Assembly: GCA_963721305.1 (NCBI GenBank)
Contig: CAVRIR010000003.1
Span: 434,001-498,000, forward strand
Source of the DNA: DATAES01 sp963721305
Lineage (GTDB): Bacteria > Actinomycetota > Acidimicrobiia > Acidimicrobiales > JACDCH01
Direction: 5' to 3'
Length of the DNA: 64,000 nucleotides
Below the pieces are notes generated by a model. That model had not been told where the DNA came from and ran no database searches. It worked only from the letters and a program-made list of their open reading frames with translations. Below, piece by piece: positions 9,428 to 17,390 of the stretch. A program made the position numbers and the translations under genes. How positions within the stretch are numbered: the stretch's first letter is position 1; each line of letters starts with the position of its first letter.

Positions 9428-10087
9428 GTGTTCGTCAAGATCTGCGGCATCACCAGCGAGGAAGACGCGCTCCTCGCGGTGGCCATGGGCGCCGATGCCG
9501 TCGGATTCGTGTTCGCGCCGTCGCCCCGCCAGGTGGCCGCCGGCCTCGTGCGCGACATCGTGCGCCGCCTGCCACCCGAGGTGCTCACCGTCGGCGTGTT
9601 CCGCGACGAGTCGGCGCAACGCGTCGTCGACGTCGTGAACGCGGCCGGGCTGCGGGCTGCGCAGCTCCACGGACTCGAGACCGCCGACCAGACGATGTGG
9701 GTGCGCAAGCGGCTGCCCTTCGTGATCAAGGGCTTCGCCGCCGGTGATCCCGCGCTCGACCGGGCCGACGACTTCGGCGCCGACGCCATCCTCGTCGACT
9801 CGCACGCGCCGGGATCCGGTGAGGTCTTCGACTGGTCCCTCGCCGAGGGAGCGCCCTTGAACCGGCGTGTCATCCTGGCCGGCGGGTTGACGCCCGAGAA
9901 CGTCGCCGAGGCCATCGAGCGGATCCGGCCATGGGGCGTCGACGTCTCGACGGGCGTCGAGTCCTCGCCCGGACACAAGGACGCCCGCAAGGTCCGTGAG
10001 TTCGTGCTGAACGCCCGCGCCGCCGCGCCTCGCCGATACCAGGGCGACGAAGAGGTCCGGCCGTTCGACTGGCAGGAGGAAGGTTGA
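9428..10087 (+). CDS. trpF: Phosphoribosylanthranilate isomerase
   Basis: TrpF performs the Amadori rearrangement of phosphoribosylanthranilate. The catalytic Cys is in KICGIT at residues 4-9 and the catalytic Asp in LVDSHAPG; the phosphate sites LAGGLTPENV and VDVSTGVES are present. The 219-residue length is usual. It starts with GTG and overlaps the TTG of trpB by four bases. A dedicated trpF matters here because streptomycetes and mycobacteria lack one and use PriA. Confidence 0.96.
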   Translation: MFVKICGITSEEDALLAVAMGADAVGFVFAPSPRQVAAGLVRDIVRRLPPEVLTVGVFRDESAQRVVDVVNAAGLRAAQLHGLETADQTMWVRKRLPFVIKGFAAGDPALDRADDFGADAILVDSHAPGSGEVFDWSLAEGAPLNRRVILAGGLTPENVAEAIERIRPWGVDVSTGVESSPGHKDARKVREFVLNARAAAPRRYQGDEEVRPFDWQEEG

Positions 10088-11286
10088 CCGGCGCCGAGCC
10101 GCAGCTCGAGCCGCGGGTCATGGGCGACCCCACGCCCGAGGGACGGTTCGGGCGCTTCGGCGGACGGTTCGTCCCCGAGACCCTCGTGCCCGCGTGCGCC
10201 GAGCTCGAGCGCGCGTTCCGCGCCGCGTGGGGCGACGCCGCGTTCCGTGCGGAGCTCGATGCGCTGTTGCGCGACTACGCCGGCCGTCCGTCGCCGTTGA
10301 CCGAGTGCCACCGGCTGTCAGACGAGCTCGGCGTGCGCCTGCTGCTCAAGCGCGAGGACCTCAACCACACCGGCTCGCACAAGATCAACAACGTGCTCGG
10401 CCAAGCGCTGCTGGCCCGGCGCATGGGCAAGACCCGTCTGGTCGCCGAGACCGGCGCGGGCCAGCACGGCGTCGCCACCGCGACGGCCGCCGCGCTGTTC
10501 GGCCTCGACTGTGTCGTGTACATGGGCGAGGTCGACATGGAGCGCCAGGCGCTCAACGTTTTCCGCATGCGCCTGCTCGGCGCCGAGGTTCGAGCCGCGG
10601 TCACGGGCAGCCGCACCTTGAAGGACGCCATCAACGAGGCATTGCGCGACTGGGTCGCGACCGTCGAGTCGACGCACTACTGCCTCGGCTCGGTCATGGG
10701 ACCGCATCCGTATCCATGGATGGTGCGCGAGCTGCAGCGCGTCCTGGGCGACGAAGCGCGCGAGCAATGCCGTGCACTGCTCGACGGCGGCGATCCCGAT
10801 GTCGTCACCGCGTGCGTCGGCGGCGGCTCGAACGCGGCAGGCATCTTCAGCGGCTTCGCCGAACTTCCTCACGTCGACCTCGTCGGCGTCGAGCCGAGCG
10901 GCGGCGCCGCCATCGGTCATGGTGTCCCCGGTGTCGTGCACGGCTCGCTCAGCTACCTGCTGCAGGACGAGTGGGGCCAGGTGCTCGAAGCCGAGTCCGT
11001 GTCCGCGGGCCTCGACTATCCGGGCGTCGGGCCCGAGCACGCGCATCTCGCGGATCTCGGGCGGGCGCGCTACGTGTCGGTCACCGACGCACAAGTGCTC
11101 GACGCGTTCGTGTTGCTGTCGCGCACCGAGGGCATCATCCCGGCGCTCGAACCAGCGCACGCGATCGCGTGGGTCTCGCTCGCGCGCGACGAGCTCGCTG
11201 GGCAGACGGTGCTCGTCAATCTGAGCGGCCGCGGTGACAAGGACGTGCAACAGGTGAGCGACATCCTCGGCGGCGAGATTGGCTGA
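10084..11286 (+). CDS. trpB: Tryptophan synthase beta subunit
   Basis: TrpB joins indole and serine with PLP. The 400-residue protein has the PLP Lys in HTGSHKINNVLGQ, the catalytic Glu in AETGAGQHGVA, the phosphate-binding loop GGGSNAAG and the C-terminal NLSGRGDKDV. The N-terminal GRFGRFGGRFVPETL matches the classical TrpB1 form that works with TrpA. It starts with TTG, overlaps trpF by four bases and trpA by eight. Confidence 0.98.
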   Translation: MTGAEPQLEPRVMGDPTPEGRFGRFGGRFVPETLVPACAELERAFRAAWGDAAFRAELDALLRDYAGRPSPLTECHRLSDELGVRLLLKREDLNHTGSHKINNVLGQALLARRMGKTRLVAETGAGQHGVATATAAALFGLDCVVYMGEVDMERQALNVFRMRLLGAEVRAAVTGSRTLKDAINEALRDWVATVESTHYCLGSVMGPHPYPWMVRELQRVLGDEAREQCRALLDGGDPDVVTACVGGGSNAAGIFSGFAELPHVDLVGVEPSGGAAIGHGVPGVVHGSLSYLLQDEWGQVLEAESVSAGLDYPGVGPEHAHLADLGRARYVSVTDAQVLDAFVLLSRTEGIIPALEPAHAIAWVSLARDELAGQTVLVNLSGRGDKDVQQVSDILGGEIG

Positions 11287-12055
11287 GCTCGAAGCGCGTT
11301 TGCGCGCCGCTCGCGACCGGGGACGGAAGCTCCTCGTGCCGTACGTGACGGGCGGCATGGACGACGAGTGGCCCGAGGTGGTGCGGGCGGTGGCCGACGC
11401 CGGCGCCGACGCGGTCGAGGTCGGCATCCCGTTCTCCGATCCGGTGATGGACGGCCCGGTCGTCCAGGAGGCATCCGAACGAGCGCTTGCTCGGGGCGCC
11501 ACACCGCAGTCGATCCTGGACGAGCTGCGCGTGCTCGACGCGGGCATCCCGGTTGCGGTGATGACGTACTACAACATCGCCTTCCACATGGGCCACGAGC
11601 GATTTGCCCGCTCGCTCGTCGACGCGGGCGTGGACGCGGCGATCCTCCCGGATCTCCCGCTCGAAGAGGCGGGACCCTGGTGCATCGCCGCGGACGACGC
11701 GAACGTCGAGACCGTGATGCTCGCCGCGCCGACCGCGCCGGACGAGCGCCTGCCCCGCGTCTGCGAACGCTCGCGCGGCTTCGTGTACGCCGTCGGACTG
11801 CTCGGCGTCACGGGTGAGCGCAGCGCGATGGCCGAGTCTGCGCTGGTGATCGCGAAGCGGTTGAAGGCAGTGACCGACAAGCCAGTGCTCGTCGGTGTCG
11901 GGGTGTCGACCGCGGCACATGCGACGGCGCTCTGTGAGCATGCTGACGGCGTGATCGTCGGCTCGGCGCTCGTGCGCCGACTGCTCGACGGTGAAGGACC
12001 CACCGGCGCGGCGACGTTCGTGCGGGAGCTGAGACGAGGGATGGACAATGGCTGA
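11279..12055 (+). CDS. trpA: Tryptophan synthase alpha subunit
   Basis: TrpA releases indole from indole-3-glycerol phosphate and passes it to TrpB. The catalytic Glu is in VEVGIPFSDPVMDGPV and the Asp follows in the same segment. YVTGGMDD near the start and the phosphate loops GVGVSTAAHA and VGSALVRRL are as expected. The 258-residue protein starts with TTG inside the end of trpB. Its end overlaps the next small gene by eight bases. Confidence 0.97.
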   Translation: MAELEARLRAARDRGRKLLVPYVTGGMDDEWPEVVRAVADAGADAVEVGIPFSDPVMDGPVVQEASERALARGATPQSILDELRVLDAGIPVAVMTYYNIAFHMGHERFARSLVDAGVDAAILPDLPLEEAGPWCIAADDANVETVMLAAPTAPDERLPRVCERSRGFVYAVGLLGVTGERSAMAESALVIAKRLKAVTDKPVLVGVGVSTAAHATALCEHADGVIVGSALVRRLLDGEGPTGAATFVRELRRGMDNG

Positions 12056-12380
12056 CTGCGATCTGTGTGAGGCGGCGCGCCTCACCGAGTGGTTCTTCGA
12101 GGACGACCTCTGCTGGATCGCCGAGTGTGAGATCTGCGCGACGCCGATGGTCGTGTGGCGCGAGCACGATGCCCGTCCCCCGGAAGAGGTGAAGGCGGCG
12201 CTCCACGACCGCCTCGCCGCCGTCGTGCGCGACCACTTCGACTTCGACCACTACGTCGACGACAACATGCGCAACATCCCCGACCACTACCACGCGCACG
12301 CGCGGCCGGTCGGTGGCTTCTTCGGGCACGGGTTGAGGCGCAAGCAGCCGCCGTCAGCCGGTGGTGCGGCTCCGTCCTGA
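12048..12380 (+). CDS. Small HIT-like protein with CxxC motifs
   Basis: A 110-residue protein starting inside the end of trpA. It has an N-terminal CDLC and a CEIC about 22 residues later, an acidic middle, and IPDHYHAHARP near residue 85, which resembles the His cluster of HIT-like proteins. It looks like a metal-binding HIT-like member of unknown role. Its position suggests co-transcription with the trp genes, but nothing ties it to tryptophan synthesis. The last 27 bases overlap the convergent gene. Confidence 0.7.
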   Translation: MADCDLCEAARLTEWFFEDDLCWIAECEICATPMVVWREHDARPPEEVKAALHDRLAAVVRDHFDFDHYVDDNMRNIPDHYHAHARPVGGFFGHGLRRKQPPSAGGAAPS

Positions 12381-12938
12381 CGCCGTCAGCAGGTCACCCC
12401 ACGGATCGTCCGTGCGCCCGAGCTCGCGCCAGTACGTCCACACCGGCCAGTCGCGTGTGTGCTCGCGCAGGCGCGCGCACAGGTCGGCGGGCGGCTCGAA
12501 CGGCACGCCGAGGCCGGCGCACACGTCGTGCGCGTGCAGGATCAGCTCGAGCCCGCCGCGCGGGACGAAGTCGCCCGGCGGCCGCACCTCGGGCTCGGGA
12601 TGCAACCAGATGATCGAGCGGACGTCGGGCTCCGCCACGGTGACCACGGCACGCAGGATCCTCGTTGCGGTGCAGAGCGCTTCGACCAACTGGGCCGGTG
12701 TCGCCGCCGCACCGATCGTGAACGACTCACCCGCCGGGTAGGTGTCGGTCTGGCGCGATGCGAGGAAGAACGCCGGAGCGAGCGTCGTGTCGACGGCGTG
12801 GTCCGCCGTCTCGATGCACGACCAGTCGAGCGTTCCTGCTCGGGCGGTCCAGTCGCGGTCGGCGCCTGCGGTCCACGCGGCCGCGACGTGCTCGGTGAGC
12901 GTGTCCATGTCGTCGAGCGCGAAGACCGAATCTGACAT
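12354..12938 (-). CDS. DinB-like / mycothiol-dependent maleylpyruvate isomerase N-terminal family protein
   Basis: A 194-residue protein whose pattern (HVAAAWTAGADRDW, DWSCIETADHAVDT, LILHAHDVCAGLG) fits the four-helix DinB/MDMPI-N fold, with a His in the first and a His pair in the last helix as metal ligands. Actinobacteria have many such proteins, some using mycothiol. The exact reaction is unknown. I took the ATG at 12938 because the helix pattern begins right after it. Confidence 0.78.
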   Translation of the reverse strand: MSDSVFALDDMDTLTEHVAAAWTAGADRDWTARAGTLDWSCIETADHAVDTTLAPAFFLASRQTDTYPAGESFTIGAAATPAQLVEALCTATRILRAVVTVAEPDVRSIIWLHPEPEVRPPGDFVPRGGLELILHAHDVCAGLGVPFEPPADLCARLREHTRDWPVWTYWRELGRTDDPWGDLLTASGRSRTTG

Positions 12939-12981
12939 TGCGCCATCGTTGCACCGCCGAACGTCCGTAGCCTGGGTGGGA

Positions 12982-13275
12982 ATGGAGACGCCGCCGTTGG
13001 ATCCGGACGACTGGACGGACGAGCAGTGGATCGAGTGGCTGCATGCCACCGAGACCGTCGAGGGGAGCGACCCTCGCGTCTACGCGCCGCGCCTCGCCTC
13101 ACGGGGGTCAGCCGTCCTGGGTGCCGCGATGCTCGGTCTCCAGAGAGGGATCTACGGCGACGTCGACAAGCCCGAGATCGTGATCGAGGTCGACGCCGAC
13201 GGTCAGGACGACGGCATCAAGATCGCGCTCGACCCCGACGATCCGTCACAGTCGACCATCGTCATTCGCCCCTGA
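12982..13275 (+). CDS. Conserved hypothetical acidic protein
   Basis: A 97-residue, strongly acidic protein. The first half begins PPLDPDDWTDEQWIEWL; the middle is small-residue rich (GSAVLGAAMLGLQRGIYG) and the end is a beta-rich acidic part (EIVIEVDADGQDD, STIVIRP). I do not recognise the family. It is divergent from the DinB-like gene and its last 30 bases overlap the convergent peroxiredoxin-like gene. Coding character is supported by its codon pattern and closed frame. Confidence 0.65.
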   Translation: METPPLDPDDWTDEQWIEWLHATETVEGSDPRVYAPRLASRGSAVLGAAMLGLQRGIYGDVDKPEIVIEVDADGQDDGIKIALDPDDPSQSTIVIRP

Positions 13276-13800
13276 ACGGACGGCGGCGAGGACTTCGTCG
13301 AGCGGCGCGTGGTCAGCGGTGTGTGCATCGACGTGCTCGTATCGGATCTTGGAACCGGGACCGAGCACGAACGTCGCGCCGAGCTGGTTCACGCGCTTGC
13401 CGCTCTTCTTGACGCGATAGCCCTCGCGATGGGCCTGCCGTGAGCCCTTCAGGCTGCGCGGGTCGAAGAGCAACGTCGCGAAGTTGACCTTCTTGACGGA
13501 CGCGGCGCGCGCGGCTTCGGCCCCGTCGTCGACCAGCACCGGGAAGGTCACGTGCTCGTCGGCCACGAACGCTTTCGCGTAGCGCTCGTCGCCCGTGCCG
13601 ACGGCGACGACCTCGGCGCCGGCTGCGGTTATCTCGTCGTAGTGGTCACGCAACTGCGCGACATGTTGGCGGCACAGCAGTCAGCCGAAGTGGCGCAGGA
13701 AGACGAGGATGACCGTTCGGTCGGCCCAGAAGTCGCCCAACCGGTGCCGCTCGCCGTCTGTGCCCGCGAGCTCGACGTTGTCCAACCGTGCGAGGTCCAT
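13246..13800 (-). CDS. Candidate selenoprotein: peroxiredoxin-like (AhpC/TSA_2, SelL-related) with in-frame UGA
   Basis: The frame from the ATG at 13800 runs 184 residues to 13246 and is broken only by one TGA at 13683-13681, codon 40. The flanking residues are VFLRHFG before and LLCRQHVAQL after. Cysteine-containing members of this thioredoxin-fold family have C-x-x-C at exactly this place, so the TGA sits on the peroxidatic Cys, giving U-x-x-C. No frame change is needed. A 7-bp hairpin follows at SECIS distance. Downstream the family pattern continues (AAGAEVVAVGTGDERYAKAF, QLGATFVLGPGSKIRYEH). It probably reduces peroxides in the cytosol. The alternative is a TGC-to-TGA error or a dead gene. 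selA, selB, selC and selD are not in the window. Confidence 0.78.
13645..13662 (-). promoter_or_regulatory. Putative bacterial SECIS hairpin
   Basis: On the minus strand, 18 bases after the TGA, a 7-base arm GTCGCGC (13662-13656), the loop AGTT (13655-13652) and the arm GCGTGAC (13651-13645) form a perfect stem with one G-U pair. The loop begins 25 bases after the TGA and has G as its second base. Known bacterial SECIS elements have a small loop with a G in the first two positions about 16-37 bases from the UGA, so the geometry fits. Confidence 0.65.
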
Positions 13801-13819
13801 GGGTGGCCGACGATAGCGG

Positions 13820-14200
13820 TCAGCGAACGGCGAGCAGGTCGACCACGAAGACGAGCGTCTCGTCCGGTCCGATCACGCCGCCCGCACCCTGCTTGCCGTA
13901 GGCGAGTCGCGGCGGGATGGTGATGCGGCGCCGTCCTCCGACGCGCATGCCGGCGACGCCCTGATCCCATCCCTTGATGACCTGGCCGGCGCCGAGGCCG
14001 AAGTCGAAGGACTGGCCGCGGTCCCACGACGCGTCGAACTGCTTGCGGGTGCGCCACGACACGCCGACGTAGTGCACCTCGACCTTGTGGCCGGGCGTCG
14101 CCTCGTCGCCCGTGCCGACCTCGAGATCCTCGACGACGAGCTCGGACGGTGGGGCTTCGCCCGGGGTGACGAGCACAGACGGCTTTTCTTTGTCGGCCAC
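13820..14200 (-). CDS. FKBP-type peptidyl-prolyl isomerase
   Basis: A 126-residue single-domain FKBP without signal peptide. It shows VEVHYVGVSWRTRKQFDASW, GQVIKGWDQGVAGMRVGGRR, IPPRLAYGKQG and a final ETLVFVVDLLAVR, covering the drug-binding and active-site residues of the family. It is likely a cytosolic folding factor. It lies just upstream of, and in the same direction as, the candidate selenoprotein, with a 19-base gap, so they may be co-transcribed. Confidence 0.93.
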   Translation of the reverse strand: MADKEKPSVLVTPGEAPPSELVVEDLEVGTGDEATPGHKVEVHYVGVSWRTRKQFDASWDRGQSFDFGLGAGQVIKGWDQGVAGMRVGGRRRITIPPRLAYGKQGAGGVIGPDETLVFVVDLLAVR

Positions 14201-14310
14201 GCGGCGAGGCTAGCCAGCGTGCTAGCCATCGACGGCGTGGAAGCGTCGGAGCAGCGAGTCCGAGAACGAGTCGCGGACCTCGGAGTCGACCATGTGGAGG
14301 GCCTGAGCCA

Positions 14311-14556
14311 GTGAAGAAGCTCGCGGACTACGGCACCGACGACCATCCCCCGAACGATCCCGAGCGCGCTCAGGTCGCGTGGGTGGTTGCCGCGTTCGAC
14401 GACTGCGACGAGTGCGGCGACTTGCGAGTCGAGCTCACGGTCGAAGAAGTGGGTGGCGCGGGGCAAGGTCTTGTCGCCCATCTCGCTCCGGCGTCGGCCC
14501 GACGGTTGCGCGCTGCGCTCGCGACCGCGCTGCGGGAGATGGGGGAAGAACCGTGA
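14311..14556 (+). CDS. Hypothetical protein, 81 residues
   Basis: A short acidic protein that starts with GTG. It contains CDECGDLRVELTVEE, which looks like a beta strand after a CxxC, and ends in an Ala/Arg-rich helix (SARRLRAALATALREMG). I do not recognise it. It sits 25 bases before the haemoglobin gene in the same direction and may share its transcript. A 95-base stretch before it holds no convincing gene. Confidence 0.55.
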   Translation: MKKLADYGTDDHPPNDPERAQVAWVVAAFDDCDECGDLRVELTVEEVGGAGQGLVAHLAPASARRLRAALATALREMGEEP

Positions 14557-14581
14557 ACCCCGACGGTAGATTCGCTGGTCC

Positions 14582-14957
14582 GTGCAATTAGACGTCTATC
14601 AGGCTGTTGGCGGTGAGGCGTTCTTCACTGCGCTCGTGGATCGGTTCTACGGGCGCGTCGAGGAAGATCCCGTGCTTCGACCGCTCTATCCGGACGATCT
14701 GATCGAGCCGAAGCGCCATCTCACGATGTTCCTGATCCAGTACTGGGGCGGGCCGCCGGCGTTCAGCCGCGAGCCGGGGCCATCCCGCGCTCCGGATGCG
14801 CCACGGGCCGTTCGTGATCGGACGCGCCGAGCGTGACGCGTGGTACAAGGCGATGTCGGCATCGGTGCTCGAGGCGGATCTCGACGTTGCGATCGAGCGC
14901 CGGCTGCTCGAGTACTTCGCCATGACCGCCGACCACATGGTGAACTCACCGACCTGA
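14582..14957 (+). CDS. Truncated haemoglobin, group II-like (one frame break)
   Basis: This encodes a 2-on-2 globin of about 124 residues that binds haem and O2 or NO. The first part (QAVGGEAFFTALVDRFYG, PKRHLTMFLIQYWGGPPAFS) is in the frame of the GTG at 14582. After about 14772 the rest continues one frame over: the proximal His in LRMRHGPFVIG, AERDAWYKAM and a final helix ending at the TGA at 14955. One base in the GC run there explains the break. The end overlaps the next ATG. Confidence 0.88.
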
Positions 14958-16120
14958 TGCCGCATCCGCTCCACGACGTGGCGATCGCCGGTGTGTACAA
15001 CACGCGCCAGGCGCGCACGCTCGAGGGTGAGGACTCGTTGTCGCTCGCCGTCGAGGGCTCGCTCGGCGCACTCGCCGACGCGGGCATCGGCATCGACGAG
15101 GTCGACGGCGTCGCCGGCCAGTTCGCGGCCGACATCGTGCTCGGTGCCCGCATGGGACCGTGTTCGCGGAAGCTGTCGACGCACGGGATCCCCACGGTGC
15201 TCGAAGCGGCGTCGATGATCGCGTTCGGCGAGTGCGAGGTGGTTGTGATCGGTGCGGGCGGCGCCGCGCTCTACACCGAACGCTCGGCGACCGCGCCGTG
15301 GACTCGTCCGTCCAACGAGCTCGTCATGGGCTACGGCCTGTTCACCGCGGCGGAGTTCGCGTTGATGGCGCGCCGACACATGCTCACGTACGGGTCGACG
15401 ACCGAGCAGTTCGCGGCAGCGGCAGCCGTCGTCCGCAACAACGGCCACGTGAATCCGGATGCGGTGTACTGCGGACGCGGTCCGTTCACGGCCGACGACA
15501 TCCTCGCGTCGCGGATGATCGCGGATCCGTTCCACCTCCTCGAGTGCTCGATGACGTCGGAAGGCGGTTGTGGGCTCGTGCTGACGACTGCCGAGCGAGC
15601 GGCCGCGGCCGCAACGAAGCCGGTGTGGATCCTCGGCGGCGCGGGCGACACGTTCGGGCCGGCCTACGTCGTGCCGCCGGTGTGGGACGAGCGGGGGAGG
15701 GACGACGGCATCCCCGCGGGCTACGTCGGCCGCCGCGCCGCACAGAAGTGCTTCTCGATCGCGGGGCTGCGGCCCGCCGACGTCGACGTGGCCGAGTTGT
15801 ACGACCCGTTCTCGTTCGAGATCATCCGGCAGCTCGAAGCGTTCGGATTTTGCGGTGACGGCGAGGGCGGAGCGTTCGTCGAGGACGGCCACGTCGGTCC
15901 GGGCGGACGCCTGCCCATCACGACCGACGGCGGGACGATGTCGTTCAGCCACGCCGGACTGAACGTGCAGATGCTGCAACGGGTGATCCGTGGTGTGCAG
16001 CAGCTGCGGGGTGACTGCGTGAGCGCGCAAGTGCAGGATGCCGAGGTCGCGTTGTGCAGCAACGGCGGCTCGGGCGCGCTGTTCAACGACGTGATGCTGC
16101 TCGGGGTCGAGCGGCCGTGA
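14957..16120 (+). CDS. Thiolase-like protein without the acyl-accepting Cys (Ltp/SCP2-thiolase type)
   Basis: A 387-residue protein with the thiolase fold (VDVAELYDPFSFEIIRQLEAFGF in the second half, HAGLNVQMLQRVIRGVQQL near the end). In the first domain, where thiolases have the nucleophilic Cys, I read KLSTHGIPTVLEAASMI, which has none. This pattern is known from 'lipid-transfer' thiolase-like proteins, some of which (Ltp2) are retro-aldolases in steroid side-chain breakdown and need a DUF35 partner. The next gene is a DUF35 protein, so an aldolase-type pair is a reasonable inference; the substrate is unknown. Confidence 0.85.
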   Translation: MPHPLHDVAIAGVYNTRQARTLEGEDSLSLAVEGSLGALADAGIGIDEVDGVAGQFAADIVLGARMGPCSRKLSTHGIPTVLEAASMIAFGECEVVVIGAGGAALYTERSATAPWTRPSNELVMGYGLFTAAEFALMARRHMLTYGSTTEQFAAAAAVVRNNGHVNPDAVYCGRGPFTADDILASRMIADPFHLLECSMTSEGGCGLVLTTAERAAAAATKPVWILGGAGDTFGPAYVVPPVWDERGRDDGIPAGYVGRRAAQKCFSIAGLRPADVDVAELYDPFSFEIIRQLEAFGFCGDGEGGAFVEDGHVGPGGRLPITTDGGTMSFSHAGLNVQMLQRVIRGVQQLRGDCVSAQVQDAEVALCSNGGSGALFNDVMLLGVERP

Positions 16121-16122
16121 CC

Positions 16123-16533
16123 ATGTTGCAACCGCAGGCATCCGGCATCCCGACCGGGGCACAGTCGTCCGCGGCCGCGCCCTACTGGGAGGGTTGCCGG
16201 CAGGGTGAGCTGCGTTACCAGCAGTGCGTGGCGTGCGGCTCGATCAACCGCAAACCGGCGCGGATGTGCGCGGCATGCGGCGGCCGCGACCTCGAATGGA
16301 AGCGCAGTGCGGGGCGGGGACGGCTGTACAGCTGGACCGTCGTGTGGCGACCGCAGCACCCGTCCTTCCAGGTGCCGTACGCGCCGGCCGTCGTCGAGGT
16401 CGCGGAGGGGTTCTGGCTGATGACCGCCCTCGTCGGTTGCGACCACGAGGCGATCCGCGCGGACATGCCGGTCGTCGTCGAGTTCCATCCCGCCAACGAC
16501 GACGTCGTGCTGGCGTACTTCCGTCCGGACTAG
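16123..16533 (+). CDS. DUF35 zinc-ribbon/OB-fold protein
   Basis: A 136-residue protein with a zinc ribbon (CVACGS, 14 residues, CAACGG) followed by an OB fold (GRLYSWTVVWRPQHPSF, APAVVEVAEGFWLMTALVG). DUF35 proteins bind CoA parts and form complexes with thiolase-like enzymes. It starts three bases after the stop of the thiolase-like gene; a GTG at 16117 overlapping that stop is an alternative start. The two are surely one transcription unit. Confidence 0.9.
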   Translation: MLQPQASGIPTGAQSSAAAPYWEGCRQGELRYQQCVACGSINRKPARMCAACGGRDLEWKRSAGRGRLYSWTVVWRPQHPSFQVPYAPAVVEVAEGFWLMTALVGCDHEAIRADMPVVVEFHPANDDVVLAYFRPD

Positions 16534-17237
16534 AGCGGGCGGTTCCCTTCCGGCGGCCATGGCGCGCTGTGGGGTGTCCATGCGCGGCCGTCCCACCAAC
16601 GGAACCGCATGGGTGCCCACGGGTCCTGATACCAACCCGGTGGTGTGACGGGACTTCGTTCCGCCATCGACGAGCCCGCCGGAAGCACGGTGAACACGAT
16701 GCCGAGGATCAACACGATCCCGCTCGCCACGAGCAGGACCAGCCACGGTGCTGCCGCCTTCACCTGGTCGGTCAACGGTCGCGCGAGCAACGCGGACGAC
16801 GCCGTCGTTCCCTCGATGTCGATGTCGTAGGTGCCGTCGGTGGGAACACTGAACTCGACTGCCCCGGTGAACTTCGTGCCATCTTGCGTCAGCGACTGAT
16901 CGCCGGTCACGTCGCGCACGGACTGCTCCGTGCCGTTGAGGTCGGTCACTTGGACGTTGGCGGGCGTGATCGTGGTGGGCCCGTTGTTCTCGGTGTGGAC
17001 CGGGCCGAAGTCCTGTTCTGTGCCAGTGCGTTCGAAGATGATCCACCGACCGGCGTCGAGGTGGATCGTGGTTTCGCCCGGCGCAGTGACGGCGGGGCCG
17101 TCGACCGACGACTTGACGATCTGCACCACGCGGACGATCGAGAACGCTGCGACCGCGACGGCAACCACGATCATCGCGATAGCGGTGCGTCGACGCGGAC
17201 GATGCGATCGCCTCGGCTTCGCTGCCTCCACCCTCAC
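16530..17237 (-). CDS. Membrane protein with C-terminal DUF2510 motif
   Basis: A 235-residue protein. A basic N-terminus is followed by a first membrane helix (AIAMIVVAVAVAAFSIV), an outside beta-rich part of about 120 residues, a second helix (WLVLLVASGIVLILGIVFTV) and a cytoplasmic tail PPGWYQDPWAPMRFRWWDG. That tail is the DUF2510 motif, which actinobacteria add to many membrane proteins; its role is unknown. It converges with the DUF35 gene with a four-base overlap of stop codons. 153 bases of apparently non-coding DNA follow its start. Confidence 0.85.
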   Translation of the reverse strand: MRVEAAKPRRSHRPRRRTAIAMIVVAVAVAAFSIVRVVQIVKSSVDGPAVTAPGETTIHLDAGRWIIFERTGTEQDFGPVHTENNGPTTITPANVQVTDLNGTEQSVRDVTGDQSLTQDGTKFTGAVEFSVPTDGTYDIDIEGTTASSALLARPLTDQVKAAAPWLVLLVASGIVLILGIVFTVLPAGSSMAERSPVTPPGWYQDPWAPMRFRWWDGRAWTPHSAPWPPEGNRPL

Positions 17238-17390
17238 ACCCGTCCCGGGAGGCTACTTCCCGGTCCCCTCTCGATCTCCTGGCAGCTGCCAAGCCGCATG
17301 CATTCACACGTGCGACGCATACGGAAGGCGAGGTTCGGGCGGATCGGGTGGGATCTGACGGTCCATCAGGTCGGGCCCTAACATCGACAC

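Noticed and set aside
14219..14314. Short plus-strand frame whose stop overlaps the GTG of the 81-residue gene
   Set aside because: The overlap hints at coupling, but the 31 residues show no pattern and overlap the promoter side of the FKBP gene.
15721..17307. Long minus-strand open frame opposite the thiolase-like, DUF35 and DUF2510 genes
   Set aside because: It is Arg/Pro/His-rich, matches no family and lies antisense to clear genes; long empty frames are common in GC-rich DNA. The same holds for 2549-3847, 3030-4526, 4084-5820 and 42782-43978.
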